Shown: positions 45,600-59,100 of the stretch, piece after piece
How positions within the stretch are numbered: position 1 is the first letter of the stretch
Layout of the letters: every line of letters begins with the position of its first letter
Origin: Tetrapyrgos nigripes
Taxonomy: Eukaryota > Basidiomycota > Agaricomycetes > Agaricales > Campanellaceae
Assembly (NCBI GenBank): GCA_013368315.1
Contig: JAACJM010000237.1
Coordinates: 61,835-125,834, forward strand
Length of the DNA stretch: 64,000 nucleotides
Direction: 5' to 3'
Notes under the pieces: generated by a model
Seen by the model: the letters and a program-made list of their open reading frames with translations, nothing else
Databases searched by the model: none
Told to the model about the DNA's origin: nothing
Translations under genes and position numbers: made by a program

Positions 45600-46436
45600 A
45601 ACCCGGGTCTCTGTGCCTTGGAGTATGAGGAAAAACGAATTAAGAGACGGTAGAAGAAAAACGGATAGAAACGAAATAGGAAATGGCCCCTATCTAGGGA
45701 CTCTTGTTCTCGACACTCCCCCTGAGGCCCTAGAGTCTTCTACCCCTCCGTTAATCCCATTTCCTTCACAAACTTCTCAAACAATGGTCGACTCAGGGAC
45801 TTGGTCATAACATCCGCCAAATTGTCATGCGTAGAAACATGTCGGAACTCCAACTCCCCCTCTCTAACGGCATCCCTAATCCATGCCCATGCCGTATCAA
45901 AATGCTTCGTACGTCCGTGTTTAGTGGTGGCCTCGGTGAGCGATATGGAACTCGTGTGGTCAACATTGATCACGAAAGGATATTCCCTCCTCATCTCGAC
46001 ACCATCAAGCCATTTCCACATCCAGATAGCTTGCTTGCCTGCATGTACCATCGAAAGATATTCCGCCTCCGTTGTAGACAATGCCACTACCCTCTGTTTG
46101 GACTATGACCATGAAACGGCTCCCCCTGCAACTAAGAACACGTATCCCATAGTTGATTTGCGCGTCGCAACTCCTTCTTCTTCCTTAACGTCTGCATGAA
46201 ATGCATCGGCAAATCCTATGGGTTTTATCCCATCCGAACTATCCCCTTCGACGCGACGACGATAAGTAATTTGAAGATGCATGGTTGTTTTGAGATATGC
46301 CAATAGATGAAGTGCAGCAGCCCAGTGGATCGGTCTTGGGTCGTGAGCGTAACGTTGTAGCAATGACACCGCAAATGCTATGTCCAGACGAGTCCCTTGC
46401 GAGATATGATTAAGCGCACCGATGAGACTATAATAG
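45600..46436 (-). mobile_element. Older Ty1/copia element, RNase H end and 3' LTR start
   Basis: On the minus strand the frame resumes at 46,436 as SLIGALNHISQGTRLDIAFA, then WAAALHLLAYLKTTMHLQ. It runs through the RNase H block MALSTTEAEYLSMVHAGKQA to HVSTHDNLADVMTKSLSRP, ending near 45,740. A polypurine tract (cctcagggggag) at about 45,717-45,728 precedes TGTCGAGAAC, the likely start of the 3' LTR, whose far end I cannot define. It is the continuation of the 53,549-55,290 fragment. A frameshift lies near 46,100. Confidence 0.8.
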
Positions 46437-46805
46437 TGTTAAGCAGGCATGGTACGGCTTGTACACTACTAAACACAGTGGCAACTACGCAACTTACCTG
46501 TGGATAAAGAGTAGCTTGTAAGGCTAGTTAGAGGCTTGTTAGAGCGATGTGGGTTAAGTATGAAACTTGTTATTTTGAGGACTATCTACAAGTCCTTATA
46601 TACCTTTTAGGTGGTACAAATACATGTAAACTAATACTAGAGTAACAATAAGATTCTATTGTACTGGATAGGACAATGCTGGTTTCGTACACTATTGTAG
46701 TACTACACTTTATTGTCTATATAATCTTATTGTTCTATATATAACTACTACTATTGTTCTACATAGAATACATTGATGGCTGCAACTGAATGCGCCAATT
46801 CAACA
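46437..46805 (-). repeat. 3' LTR of the full-length copia element (369 bp)
   Basis: TGTTAAGCAGG...CAATTCAACA, matching 53,176-53,543 with about seven substitutions and three one-base gaps by eye. The 5-bp duplication aatag is at 46,432-46,436. A polypurine tract (AGCAAGGGGGAG, minus strand) abuts it. Confidence 0.93.
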
Positions 46806-46911
46806 CTCCCCCTTGCTAAGTTACACGGTAGTGTGCGTAAGCATAGGTAGGCACTGTAAGCAGCCATGAAAGAAAGGGATCCAGTGCCTCGATGTTTTCG
46901 ATGCGATTTCT

Positions 46912-49900
46912 TCAATTATAAAACTGAAGTCCTAATTGTTTCCTGAACTTCTCAAACTTTACACAATCTAGAGCTTTAGTGAGCAGATCTGCAGGATTAT
47001 TACTTCCTTCAATGAAGAATAACTTGACTGTCTCGTCGATGACTTTTTCTCGAACAAAATGATATCGAATATCAATGTGCTTCGTTCGCTTATCTGTGAC
47101 AGGGTTTGATGCAATAAAAATTGATCCCTGATTGTCACCGTAAATTGGAATAGCGTGAAGAGGATATTCGATTTCACTGAGAAGAGTCTTGAACCAACAG
47201 ACTTGTCGACTGCAGTCACTAAGTGCCATATATTCAGCTTCAGTCAAAGATAGAGCAACTGTCTTTTGTTGTCTAGACGTCCAGCTAAATGGTGCTTGGG
47301 CTAATTGTAGAAAGAAGCCAGTTTGAGATTTGTGAGTTCCAGGATCTGATCCCCAATCAGAGTCTGTGTAGGCTGATAAGCCTTCTCCCCCTCGACCGTT
47401 GTACACAAGAGCATATTTTCTAGTGCCAACGAGATATCAGCAAATGTCTTTCGCCTTATTGTAGTGTTCTTGTGAGGGGTTTGCAGCAAATTGCGCAAGT
47501 TTTGTGACAGCAAAGGAAATATCAGGACGTGTTCCTAACATTAAATAAAGTAAGGATCTGATTATCTCCTGATAACTTTGACGAAGAGTATAATTGACAG
47601 GAGTGTTTTCTGGAAGAGGAAGAGGGTGATAATTGCCAGGTAATGGGGTAGCAGAAGCTTTCGCATTTTGCATTCCATAAGTTTCTAGGATTTTATCCAG
47701 ATAAGCGCACTGGTCTAAAGAGACCTTGCTGCCTTTCCTAGTAATTCTCATTCTAAGGAATTCTTTGGCATCGCCTAGATCCCTACATTCCCATCTCTTC
47801 ATAAAGTTTTCTTTGAGTCGTAAGACTAAGGTTTTGTTAGCTCCACAGAATAGAGCGTCATCCACATAGACTACTGCAATGACAATAGAATTTTCAATAA
47901 GATTTTTGTTGGCGTCATAGCGTTTGTGAATGAAGATTCCGGCGTCGGAAATGATTCGTTTAAAACCAAGTTCCGCCATGGACTTATCAAGACTTTTCCA
48001 CCACGCAAGTCCTGCTTGTTTGAGTCCGTAAAGAGCACGAAGAAGCCGGACAACTTTATGCTCTTGTCCTTTGACTTTAAAGGCTTCCGGTTGTTCCATA
48101 TAGATTTCTTCATCGAGTAAGCCATATAAGTAGGCTGATCGGACATCGACACCGGACATGTGCCAACCCTTAAGTGCAGCTAAAGCGAAGATTAAGCGCA
48201 CAGTCTCGAATCGAACAACAGGCGAATATATTTGATCAAAGTCTATGCCTTCGACCTGTGGAAAAACCTTTTGCGACGAGTCTTGCCTTTTTACCACCAT
48301 CAGTTTTGATGTCGAAGACCCATCTGTTTTTAATAACTTTCCTATCTTTAGGTCTTTCGACCAATTCATAGGTGTCGCGCTTGCGAAGAGCCTCTAGTTC
48401 TTCGCGGCAAGCGACTTTCCATTCCTCTTGCTCAGCTATAGGTAAGCGAGCAATATCTTTGAATGTCCATTCGCGAATATTACGAACATTCGGTTGATTT
48501 CCATCATTCTTCAAAGTAACTTTCTGAATAAGCAAGTGGGAATCGATTTCTCCAGGAGCAATTGCCTGCATAAGCAAGAAATTTATAGATACTCCCCCTT
48601 CACGGCATGGTTCTGCCATTTCTTCTGATTCAGGGCGTGCAGAGTCATCACTCTTGGCTTGCTGCTCCCCCTGGGGTGCGCTTCCGGATGCAGAACTAGG
48701 TCCGGGAACCTGTTGCTCTGCAGCTTGTTGACGTTGGTTTTCTCTCCGAGCGTCTCTCTCTGCTTTAGCTTTTGCTTCCGCTCTTTTATCAGCTGCGATT
48801 TGAGGTTCAAGATCACGTTCAACTTCTACAGGGTGTTTATCTCCGTATCGTTTAGGTACAGTACCAGTACGCTCGCTTCGACGCGTTGGTTCTGTTGGTG
48901 GCCGTCTTTGTCTAGGAGCTCTGGGCTTTTGAGGTGCCTGAGGAGGTGGTGTCTCCACTGGCGGCGGTGTTACCGATCTTCTAGGCTCAGAGTCACTATC
49001 CGGGGACGAAGGCAGTGGATCCTGTTCAGGTTCGTCGTCACGAAGTTGATCAGGTCTCCTTATTGAAGGGATGCGAGGAGGACGATGATGAAAATCTTCA
49101 TCATCATCGTCAGGGATTGTTTGTGGTAGAGGTGTGTCATCGCCGTGCGATGACTCGATAGGTAGTTGTTTTGAATTACGAGATTGAGTTTTACATCGAG
49201 GAAAGAAGTCTTCCTCAAACACGGCTTGTGGGGATGTAAATTCCGCATTGTTTGTATGCATGAAAAGATTTCCACGTTCTCCCGGTGCAAACACCAAGAT
49301 ACGTCATGAGTTCTGACTTGGAAGCGAGTTTGTTCTTTCGAGTTTCCTCAGGTTTAAAGACATAAGCTCCACAGCCAAAAACTCGTAAGTGATCGATACG
49401 CAGTTTTTCCTTTTCAAGCATTTCAAATGGAGTTATCCATTTGTGTCATCGTAAGGGAGTACGTCGATAGACATACAATCCATGACGGACAGCATATTCC
49501 CACCAAGATTCAGGTAGACATGCTAACTTCATCATTGCCAGTGCCTTATCCATTAGAGTGCGTATAAAGCGCTCCGCTCGACCATTCTGTTGATGAATGT
49601 ATGGTGCACTGTTAAGGATTCTAACACCCTTTTCGAGTAACATTTCTTGGTAGGTGCCTTTGATGAATTCACCACCCATATCAGACATCCACTGTTCGAC
49701 TTTCGTCTTATATTGAGTTTCTACCATTGCAAGGAACTGGCGAGTGGCAGTCAGTGGTTGTTTTTTGTCTTTAAGAAAACGTATCCAAGCATCTGAAGTG
49801 TAATCATCAAAGAAGACAATTATATACTTGTACTTGTGATAGGATATCGTGGGGTATTCATGCAAATCCGTATGGATAATTTGGAAAGGACGAGTAGCAC

Positions 49901-51822
49901 GTCGTTCGTTAGGAGGGTAAGCCTGTCTGGGAGTTTTGCCTTCAAGACAGCCTTTGCACAAAGGAAGTTCCTTCGGAATAATGAATTCAGGAGTGCCAAG
50001 GGTGTGTTGTCAGACATGTTTTAGAACATCACAAGAGGGATGCCCTATACAACGATGTAAAATTTCGTAGTTGATAAGATAAATCAAAAGATTGGCTTTA
50101 GAAGCGACAATTTTCGATTTGTGTGGAAGATAGTATAGTGTTTCTTCCGGTATATGCTTTGAGAAAGTCAAGAACGTTGTATTTCTTGAAATGGTAATAT
50201 GATCGGAGTTACCGTGCATAAACATGTTGTCATTTAAGAATTGACCAACAGATAAGAGTCGTTGATTTAGATCGGGAATGTAATAGACCGGATATAATTT
50301 CATAATTCTTTTACGTTGAGAGATCAGGACTGTTCCGGATGCACGAATTTTTCGTGAATCCATTGGCAGTTTTCACTGGAATTGGTTTGATATAACTCAA
50401 TTCAACAAAGTCATTGATGTCGAACGTAAAATGCGCTGATGCTCCAGAATCAAGTAACCATCCATCACTGAAGTGGATTTTGACAGTATCAGATCTCTTT
50501 TTCTTACACTTCTGGCATAGTGAGAACAGAGTGCCACAGGCACATAAATATTTATTGTTGCCGCCAGGGCTAGTGTACAGATCATTATAAATAAAAGGGG
50601 TTGTTAAACCCAGAGGAGCGGTATGTAATAAATATATACATGAAGAACCTGCTTCCAAATTACGAGCTGCTGGAAAAAGCGCATCAGTACTTTTATTCAT
50701 AAGATCTGAATTGAGATCTGACCTGAGATAACCGTTGTCCATGCCAGAGACTTCAGAGTCTAAGGACCATCCATAATTATTTGCGGCATTGACGGTAACC
50801 ATGACGGGGGTAGAAGGTCGTGGACTTGGAATTCCGTACGATGAGGTGTCCTCTACGGGTGACGTAGGAAGACTCATCCCGCCGATTGATGGCGGAGTTG
50901 ACATGTACTCGAGGTCGCTGGTTTCGGATAGGCTCGGAGACATGCTCCGGAGTTCTGGCATTGAACTCGGAGTTGGAGCCCTGGAGGGTAGTTCCATCCC
51001 TCCTAGTCCGATTGTTGCGTCTCGTTGCCAGTCGATTAGCTCGTCGTACCTTCCATCCTCGTTTTGGAGATGAGGAGTCAGCCATTCCCATCCCGTCGAA
51101 GTTGTGCCAGGTGTTGGGCTTGCAACACGGCTGGATGGTAAGGATTGAGTGGTCGTGCCATGGGGATGTGCAGGCTGTGAGCCACTTTGCATCTCGCTGC
51201 AGACTGCAGCAATGCGTTGGACCAGTGAAAGAGTGCCCATTGGGGCAACGGTGTTCAGTGCTGCTCTGAGTGGTTCCCTATAGATGTGTAGGGAATCCTC
51301 GGGATTCTGAAACCTCTCCCCAAGGTGCATTGCGCACTGGAGTATATCGCAGCAGGATCCTGGGCAAGACGGTCGATAAGTGGAACAGGGGTCCTGGTGT
51401 CCTGAGGCACCCTTGCAACCTGACTCCGTCATTGTGGAGCCAAACACACTTCCTAGTTCCAATGTGTTCACCAGGGTGTCCTCGTTCGAATTGGCATCTT
51501 CTTCCTGAGCGCATGCCATATCGGCATCTTGGGAGCCCTGGTTTAAGGTACTGGTCTGAGTTTTGGGGTATTCACCGTTCCAACCATTCCAGTTACCAGC
51601 GTCACCCCAACCATCAGAAGATGATTGAAGGTTGTTCCAATAGATGCGTTCCGTGAGAGTGCGTTTGGGACGAGGAGCGGGAGTAAGTGAAGTGAAGGAG
51701 GAAAGATCGGGATGAGACATGACAACATCTTCAAGAGTAGCAACAGTCTCACCAGATGGTCTAGCGCCAATATCGCGTGCAAGATTGATAGCTCTTTTTG
51801 GTACCTGTGAAGAAGGCGTCAA
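46912..51822 (-). pseudogene. copia pol: protease, integrase, RT, RNase H, with frameshifts
   Basis: Protease: DGWLLDSGASAHF (about 50,450). Pre-integrase: ILHRCIGHPS. Integrase core: IIHTDLHEYP, WMSDMGGEF and an E in NGRAERFIRTLMD, giving the D,D,E set. RT: VDVRSAYLYGLLDEEIYMEQ, LYGLKQAGLAWW and VVYVDDALFCG (YVDD box). RNase H: LSLTEAEYMALSDCSRQVCW with KHIDIRYHFVREK and DLLTKALD. The domains lie in successive frames: shifts near 50,340, 50,000, 49,440, 49,260, 48,290 and 47,420 break the polyprotein. All catalytic residues are visible, so the damage is small indels only. Confidence 0.9.
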
Positions 51823-51861
51823 AAGGCTTTTTCCGTTTCCATGAAGAATGGCTTACGGGTA

Positions 51862-52893
51862 TCAACTGCAGTGGGCGTGTCGACGACGGTGACTGTGTGC
51901 ATCATGGGAAGACATATCACCATGAGCGAGATGTGCTTGGCCTTGTCTCTTGGCCTGTTCAGACTTTCCAGCTCGACCTCCTCGACGGAAATGGGCTTTT
52001 CCTTTGCCCTTTCCCTTGCCCTTTCCCTTGTTATTCCCATTAGAGCTGCTGGCTCCATTAGCGCCGCTGCTGCTGCCACTAGGGCGCTGCTGCTGCTGCT
52101 GTTGGAAACTAGGGTTACCGTCCTTTCGCTTGACAGCTGAAAGACGGTTGGCCTGTGGTTTTCCTTTCAAAACTCCTTGGTGAGATTCCCAGACATTGAT
52201 AATCTCACTCTGAAGTTCATCGAGGTTTTGATTGTGAAGAGTTGAGATGGTCTGTTGAGTATTCTGGGTGATGATATAGTCATATCTGGAAGGGAGTTTC
52301 GAAATGATGAACATAACGATGAGGAAGTTGGGAATTTTGGTCATAGAAACGGGTGGAGAGGTATCGTCGTTAGGAATGCTGGCGGTACTAACCCTATCGA
52401 AATGCATGTGGATTAGTTCGATTGCAGCACCAGGATGAGCATCGTTGGGAATGGTGATGTTGGTGGCACGTTTAAAGCCGGTGTAGACAGCGGAAGCACC
52501 AGGCTTCCCATAGGTATCTTTGAGAGTGGCCCAAAGTTTCTTGGCACTTGTAATACCAAATGTCTTCTCACGAAGAGCCTGAGAGAGACGAAGTCTGATA
52601 GACCCAATGGCCTTGTCATTCTTCTCATCCCAGTCAGCCTGTTTCTTTTGAGCCGCCGTGATGGCCTCAGCTTGAGCCGCCGCGTCTTCTGGAGTTAGAG
52701 GGGAGACGGTACTCACTTCGGCATCATCGGGGCGATCAGAGCTAAGGACGGAACTAAGTCCAGTAGCTTGCAACCAGGAGAGAAGGATGTCAGCCCAGAT
52801 GTTGAAATCAACACCGGTGAAGACAGGGACAGTAGTCATCAGGACGTTGGAGGACATCTTTGATAATATCTGGGGAAGGTCAACTGTCAGCAT
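51862..52893 (-). CDS. copia gag-like protein
   Basis: A 343-residue frame: VPVFTGVDFNIWADILLSWL at the N-terminus, KKLWATLKDTYGKPGASAVY in the middle (UBN2-type gag), then KLPSRYDYIITQ, a poly-Gln run and a Gly/Lys-rich RNA-binding tail (GKGKGKGKGKAHFRRGGRAG). It ends in a His-rich segment. I see no complete CCHC knuckle. It is the structural protein of the retrotransposon particle. It lies about 280 bp inside the 5' LTR. No internal lesion. Confidence 0.8.
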   Translation of the reverse strand: MLTVDLPQILSKMSSNVLMTTVPVFTGVDFNIWADILLSWLQATGLSSVLSSDRPDDAEVSTVSPLTPEDAAAQAEAITAAQKKQADWDEKNDKAIGSIRLRLSQALREKTFGITSAKKLWATLKDTYGKPGASAVYTGFKRATNITIPNDAHPGAAIELIHMHFDRVSTASIPNDDTSPPVSMTKIPNFLIVMFIISKLPSRYDYIITQNTQQTISTLHNQNLDELQSEIINVWESHQGVLKGKPQANRLSAVKRKDGNPSFQQQQQQRPSGSSSGANGASSSNGNNKGKGKGKGKGKAHFRRGGRAGKSEQAKRQGQAHLAHGDMSSHDAHSHRRRHAHCS

Positions 52894-53175
52894 TTATCCA
52901 TATGTAGAATAAGAAGGCAGCATTAAATGCGCCATGTGAAAGTGAAGAAAGGCAGCGATGAAACGCGCCATGACAGTGACTACTCCCCTAGATTGTCAAC
53001 AACTGCAGCTGGACATAGGTCCTGCGCTGTTGGACATATCGTCAAGCCATGAAAGGCGACGCAGGCTGCCACAAGGGCGCCACAGGCAGCCATGAAGGCG
53101 CCATCCAGGTAGTATGCGAAGTCTATGGTTTGCAGCCATTGAAGGCGCTCCCAAGGGCCTTCGGGGCCCATAACC

Positions 53176-53543
53176 TGTTAAGCAGGCATGGTACGGCTTG
53201 TACACTACTAAACGCAGTGGCAACTACGCTACTTACCTGGGGATAAGAGTAGCTTGTAAGGCTAGTTAGAGGCTTGTTAGAGCGATGTGGGTTAAGTATG
53301 AAACTTGTTATTTGGAGGACTATCTACAAGTCCTTATATACCTTTTAGGAGGTACAAATACATGTAAACTAATACTAGAGTAACAATAAGATTCTATTGT
53401 ACTGGATAGAACAATGCTGGTTTCGTACACTAATTGTAGTACTACACTTTATTGTCTATATAATCTTATTGTTCTATATATAACTACTACTATTGTTCTA
53501 CATAGAATACGTTGATGGCTGCAACTGAATGCGCCATTCAACA
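53176..53543 (-). repeat. 5' LTR of the full-length copia element (368 bp)
   Basis: Partner of 46,437-46,805. In the element's direction it is followed by GGTTATGGGCCCCGA, probably the primer-binding site. Confidence 0.93.
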
Positions 53544-53548
53544 AATAG

Positions 53549-55290
53549 TTTTTGTCGACCATGAATAGTTTGTCGGTAGTTGGAATAGGAAGAGGTTGGC
53601 TATTGATAAATTCGATTCCTGGTGACAATGGAGTATGTTTTGGGGGGCAATCCTTCATTCCGAATGTCTTCAACGTCTTCTCGATCAAAGGGCCATTGAT
53701 GTAGAGATATGTTTCCAGTATCCTTGTGGATCCGAACAGTCATCCCTAACACCACATCAGGTTCACCGTAATCTCTGAACTCAAACTGTTCCGCTATCTC
53801 TTTACGAACCTTCTTCCCATCTTCCTTCGTCGTTGACACTCCAGTGACATCGTCTGTATAGGTGACCGTGATGGTGCTACCGAGAGGAGTACGGTGGTAT
53901 CGGACACAGGGGTCAGCAGGATTGGACTTGAAAACCAAGTTCGCGGTATCGTTGGTCAAGGAGCTTGTACCAATTATTTCCAGCGTCCATGGAACCATAG
54001 ATGTTGATGTTCATGAGCAGTATGGTTTCGTTGCCATCGCGCATGGAATACCGCTCTCGAAACCCTTCAGGCAATGCCAAGTAATTGACGCCTTGTGGTT
54101 TCGCATTCAGGTAAGCCCCGGTAAAATCCCCAGACCAGAGATCCATCCCCTCGTAAGCGGCAATAGCGATAGCGAACCGTTCAGATTCGTACCTTGCCAC
54201 AATCGCCCATGTATCATCGTAATGGATTCCCTTCACCTGGTCATATCCCCTAACAACAAGTCTCGCTCTCTCTCAGTGATCTTCCCATCCCCATCCAATC
54301 TCAACACGTAGACCCATCGTGTCGTGATGATTTTCGCATCTTTCGGTTTTTGGACAGGGGTGAATGCCTTTCGAGAGTCGAGTTTAGCGAGCTCCTTCTC
54401 CATAGGTTTCATCCAGAGATCCGGATGTTTCATGGCCTCGTTGTAGGAATGGGGAATCCAAGTGTTGTCAGGTTCGATAACGGTTTCGAGATGAGCTTTT
54501 AGGGCGTTGGGTGAATCTTCTTCATCAAATTCCAGCAACAATTCTCTATCTCCTCATCATCTTTGGTCCATAATTCACCTCTCTCGTTGCCTCTTTTTCT
54601 CGATCCTCGTATTCTTTGGATTCGACGAACTGTTGAGTTAGGTTGCGAGATCGAGTGGATGAACGTGTGGGACGGTTGCCCAAATTTCAGCCTGGGTCCG
54701 ACAAGTTCGTTTCTCTGGTACATTGAGGGCTGGCTGTGTCTTATCCATGGTCATGGAGTCGATGGAGAAGAAGAGGTTGACGGCGTAGAGTCGGGAATCG
54801 AGTCGGGGATCGAGGGCTCGGATTTCGGGGTTTGGACTAAAAATAGCATTTCGTCATTCTCCCCCTCCAACGCCAAAATCCAATGGCCTTCCGACCTCTC
54901 AAACACCACATCACTCGATCTGTATACCTCGTTTGTTTCCACCGCTTTACAACGTATACCTTCCTACCATCATACCCAACCATCTGGCATTTATACCCCT
55001 CGCATCCAGCTTTCCGCGTCCAGTCTGGCAGGGATATGCGCAAATCCGACACTACCGAATGGTACGAGATGGGAGACATTCTGCGTTGTTTGGTCCACTT
55101 TTCTTCAGGTACGATTCCCCTAGTGTTCGGTAAGACGTTCTTGACGTATATATAGGTCATCATCGCGTGCCCCCACCACTGGGCGGACAATCCAGCATCA
55201 AATAGCATTGCGCGGGTACCATTGAGCATCGCTCCTATCCCTCGCTCTGCAACTCCGTTGGAAGGTGACGTGTATGGCACGGTGAATTTG
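53549..55290 (-). mobile_element. Older Ty1/copia element, integrase to RT part, 5' truncated
   Basis: Minus strand: YTSPSNGVAERGIGAMLNGT (end of the integrase core), ATRWVYVLRLDGDG-like RT start (54,310), WSGDFTGAYLNAKPQGVNYL, VTYTDDVTGVST in place of the usual YVDD, and KTFGMKDCPPKHTPLSPGIE. Several frameshifts are present. The gag and protease portions are missing: the element stops at about 55,290, where segmental copy 2 begins. Confidence 0.85.
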
Positions 55291-56182
55291 TGATAATCAT
55301 GGTGTAATGTAGTCCTCTACTCACCACATGCCATGCCAGTGTAGACGTTATATATAGCCTGCCAGTGGCCACAGGCCCCACATTATACATACATCTACTC
55401 TAAAATCTATAGACGTAGAATTTAGCAATAGATGCGGCAGATGCCAGAGCATGCATCTACATATCTCATCTATCTGAATTCTGATTCTTATATAATTAGG
55501 AGTTTAGGTTAGTTAGAACTTGATCTTGATAAACTAGTGCTGTCAGTGGTTTTATTGTCCTATGGTTCTGTGGTTCTATATATGAAACAGAAACTCAGGC
55601 CTCAGTTCCAACAATCAGTGCCACAGTCCACAGTCTACAATCCATTGCTCATTGTTCATCATCTTCATATTACACTTATATTAACAAGATGTGCACTTTC
55701 ATTTGTAGCTATTGACATTGCCTTTACATTCTAGACGTGTGGCTCATGCCTCTATAACTTCAAATTTCTCCCCCTATTCTGATTGTGAAGCTATAATGTA
55801 GGTATGTAGTCAATAGTGTTCAGTATGTACCTTTCTCAATATTGGACCTAACTATCTCTCTTGATTACTTATGAAGAAAGCTCTTACAGATTTGGACACT
55901 TTCTAATCTCACTGTCTTCTACTCTGTTTGTATTCAAACGGGCCATCAACCAAGATTAATTACAGCTGTATCATATCATTGCCATGGCTTATGAATTCCT
56001 GAGTTCCAGGGGTGTTGGGGTTTGTGGTTGTGATTTGAAATAGAACTATTTCATTTCACAGCTGGAGACAGAGACAGATACACAACAATTGTCATACTGG
56101 TTGTACAAGAGCATGTTTAATGTGACTCACTAAGCAAAGAATCAGAAGTGAAATTTTTCACTGTTTGGTCACGGACACTCTT

Positions 56183-59100
56183 TCATTTTGAGAATTCTAT
56201 ATATATTGTAGGACAGGTGAAGCTACATATTCCAGAAGACTGGGCAGTAAATGTGATGGTCTGCTGGTTCATTGTCCATAAGTGGAAAAGGAATTTTAGA
56301 TCCTCCTGAAATACAGTGAAAAGAGGATCTATTGCAGCTGCTCCCCTCTGCATCAACAGGTCAAATATTTCTTGATTGCCTTGAAAAGCAGCAGCCTGAA
56401 TGGGAACTTCCATACCTACCACCTCGGGAATTGATATCTGCGCTGTTATTAAGAAGTATTTCTACCTGTTTGAGATAATCAAAACCATGATCACAATGAT
56501 CCTTTTCTTTGCAACACAAGCTGCCTGCAGAGCAGTCTCATATTTCCCTCCTTCAATGTTAACATTTGCACCCTTTTCAACCAGAAACTTTACTATGTTT
56601 GTTTCTTCTCCAATGAAGCAGCCTGGAGAGCATTACCATGATAACCACCTTGAGCATTGATATCTGCCCCCTTCTCAACCAAAAGCTTCACAATTTCTTC
56701 TTTCTTCCCAAATATGAAGCAGCCTGGAGAGCATTGCCATATTGACCACCTTGAAGCATTGATATCTGCCCCCTTCTCAACCAAAAGCTTCACAATTTCT
56801 TCTCTTCCCAAATATGAAGCAGCCTGGAGAGCATTGCCATATTGACCACCTTGAGCATTGATATCTGCCCCCTTCTCAACCAAAAGCTTCACAATTTCTT
56901 CTCTTCCCCGATATGAAGCAGCCTGGAGAGACCATTGCCATATGGACCACCTTGAGCATTGATATCTGCCCCCTTCTCAACCAAAAGCTTCACAATTCTT
57001 CACTTCCCAAATATGAAGCAGCCTGGAGAGGCATTGCCATATTGACCACCTTTGAGCATTGATATCTGCCCCCTTCTCAACCAAAAGCTTCACAATTTCT
57101 TCTCTTCCCCAATGAAGCAGCCTGGAGAGCATTGCCATATTGACCACCTTGAGCATTGATATCTGCCCCCTTCTCAACCAAAAGCTTCACAATTTCTTCT
57201 CTTCCCAATATGAAGCAGCCTGGAGAGCATTGCCATATTGACCACCTTGAGCATTGATATCTGCCCCCTTCTCAACCAAAAGCTTCACAATTTTTCTTCC
57301 CCATATGAAGCAGCCTGGAGAGCATTCCCCTTTCACCACCTTGAGCATTGACATTTGCTCCTTCCTCCACTAATATCAATATCACATTAGCAAATTCATG
57401 CATGCGCATAATACAATGGAAGGGCAGAACCAAAAGTCTCCTGTAATACCTTTGTTGTATCCATGCCAAACAGGATTTATTTGTATCTGTGAGCAAATGT
57501 AAACTCAAAGACTTGACTGGTCTTCCATCAAATGTAAATTTCTAACATGTTCTGGCCATTGGTGTGCAGCATATTCTGCCAAAGGAAACTTCTCTTCATC
57601 TATAGATCCATCTTTTCCACAAACCACCAGATAAATCATACATGACTGAGCAATGAATATATGTGCCAGCTGGTCATTTACATGGAATAGCTGGGCTGAA
57701 CTTTGCAGGATTGTTTCTGAAAGGATATACTCCTTTACAGAGGGATGCTAGTTGCAATACATGTTCCTTCTAGCCCTCCATTCCATCCCTGCACTTCCTG
57801 GACCTGGACTATAACTAACGTTGAGCTAATAATTTTTGATAATCCACTCTTGGGGATGGTCTGGGTATCCTCCAAAGTTTGCTGCTTGATATTGACACGT
57901 AGGATTTCAGGTAACAATTCCAGTTTAAGCTCCTCATATCCAAATAAAAGCCACTTCAAAATAGCTTCTACATCTTTTTGGTGATGTTTGTTAACCCTGA
58001 CCAGTGCCTGGCAATAAGTCTCTTCCAAATCATCTGGCAAGTTCTTTAGGGCTGTCAAAATTGCTGTGCGAGTTCCCAGTTCCTGCAATTGTTGAATTTG
58101 ACAATCAACCCATCGGATCCTATAAAATATTTCAATTATTAACTATAATACTGGGATTTATAATACTTACTGCCCATGAGCCCCATGTGCTAGAGCCTCT
58201 GTTACTTCCTTGTGAACATCCACAGATAAAGGTCTGTCCTGGAAAACTTGCTCAATGTGCCTTTGAATATCTGATTCTACTACTTGTTCATTCAATGATA
58301 TTTCATAGGTAGCAGAGCTGATCCCAACTGTACTAGCTGTATGTCTGCAGGACACAAACATATGAATCTTTGAACCAAGCTCAACTAAGTCCAGAATGAG
58401 TCTTGAAACCAAATGCTGATCTGAAGCTTGGCATTCATCCATTGCATCAATGAAAATGCATGTAGTTGAAGGCTTCTGGACCAGAAGCTTGAGAAGAGTT
58501 GCTTTCATAACATCAGCAGGCATTTGATCCTCCCTTCATTATTTTGCTTATAGAGGTCTTTTATGTGCTCCCAGTCTGATTGAAGGCCTACATCCAACAT
58601 CAGGGAAGATAGCATTCCTTGATAAGTTCCCTTTGATTTGGTCTGATCAAGAGTGTCAAAGTAGAAATAGACAACTTGATGCTCAGCACTGATGCTGAAG
58701 ATAGCCTTGGTGCTAGAAAAACAGACTTTATAAGTCATTGCTATAAGTATTCAGTTGGCCAATTAAATGCTTACCATAAAAATGTTTTTCCAGACCCAGC
58801 TGCAGATATAGTGAGTAAGCCTATTTTTTTTTCAGATAAGTAAATTCATACCTTTGCCTTGAAGCCACAGCAAGCCGCCTTCATCTTTCCACTCATTAAA
58901 TCTGGAATCTTCAAGGAGCCACACTCCAGTGCCTTTAGTCATTTTATTGTATGCAGCATTGAAGTTGATTGAGGGATTGGGAGCATCAATCCATTCCTGA
59001 ATTTTGGAGCCTATAAAAGCATGAGTAACATCATAATTGTCTGAAATCTGGACTTACTCTCATTGACATTACGAACAAACACATTGTTGGAGTTGATAAT

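Larger units (their letters stand above)
46437..53543 (-). mobile_element. Full-length Ty1/copia retrotransposon inserted in an older copia
   Basis: 7.1 kb, bounded by two LTRs of 368-369 bp with TG..CA ends and the 5-bp duplication aatag (46,432-46,436; 53,544-53,548). Internal order on the minus strand is gag, protease, integrase, reverse transcriptase, RNase H, the copia order. Excising it joins the older element's RT (MVDKNY, about 53,550) to its RNase H region (YSLIGALNH). Confidence 0.95.

Noticed and set aside
50789..51656. Plus-strand open frames of 94-128 codons
   Set aside because: Antisense of the copia protease-region frame 50,311-51,822.
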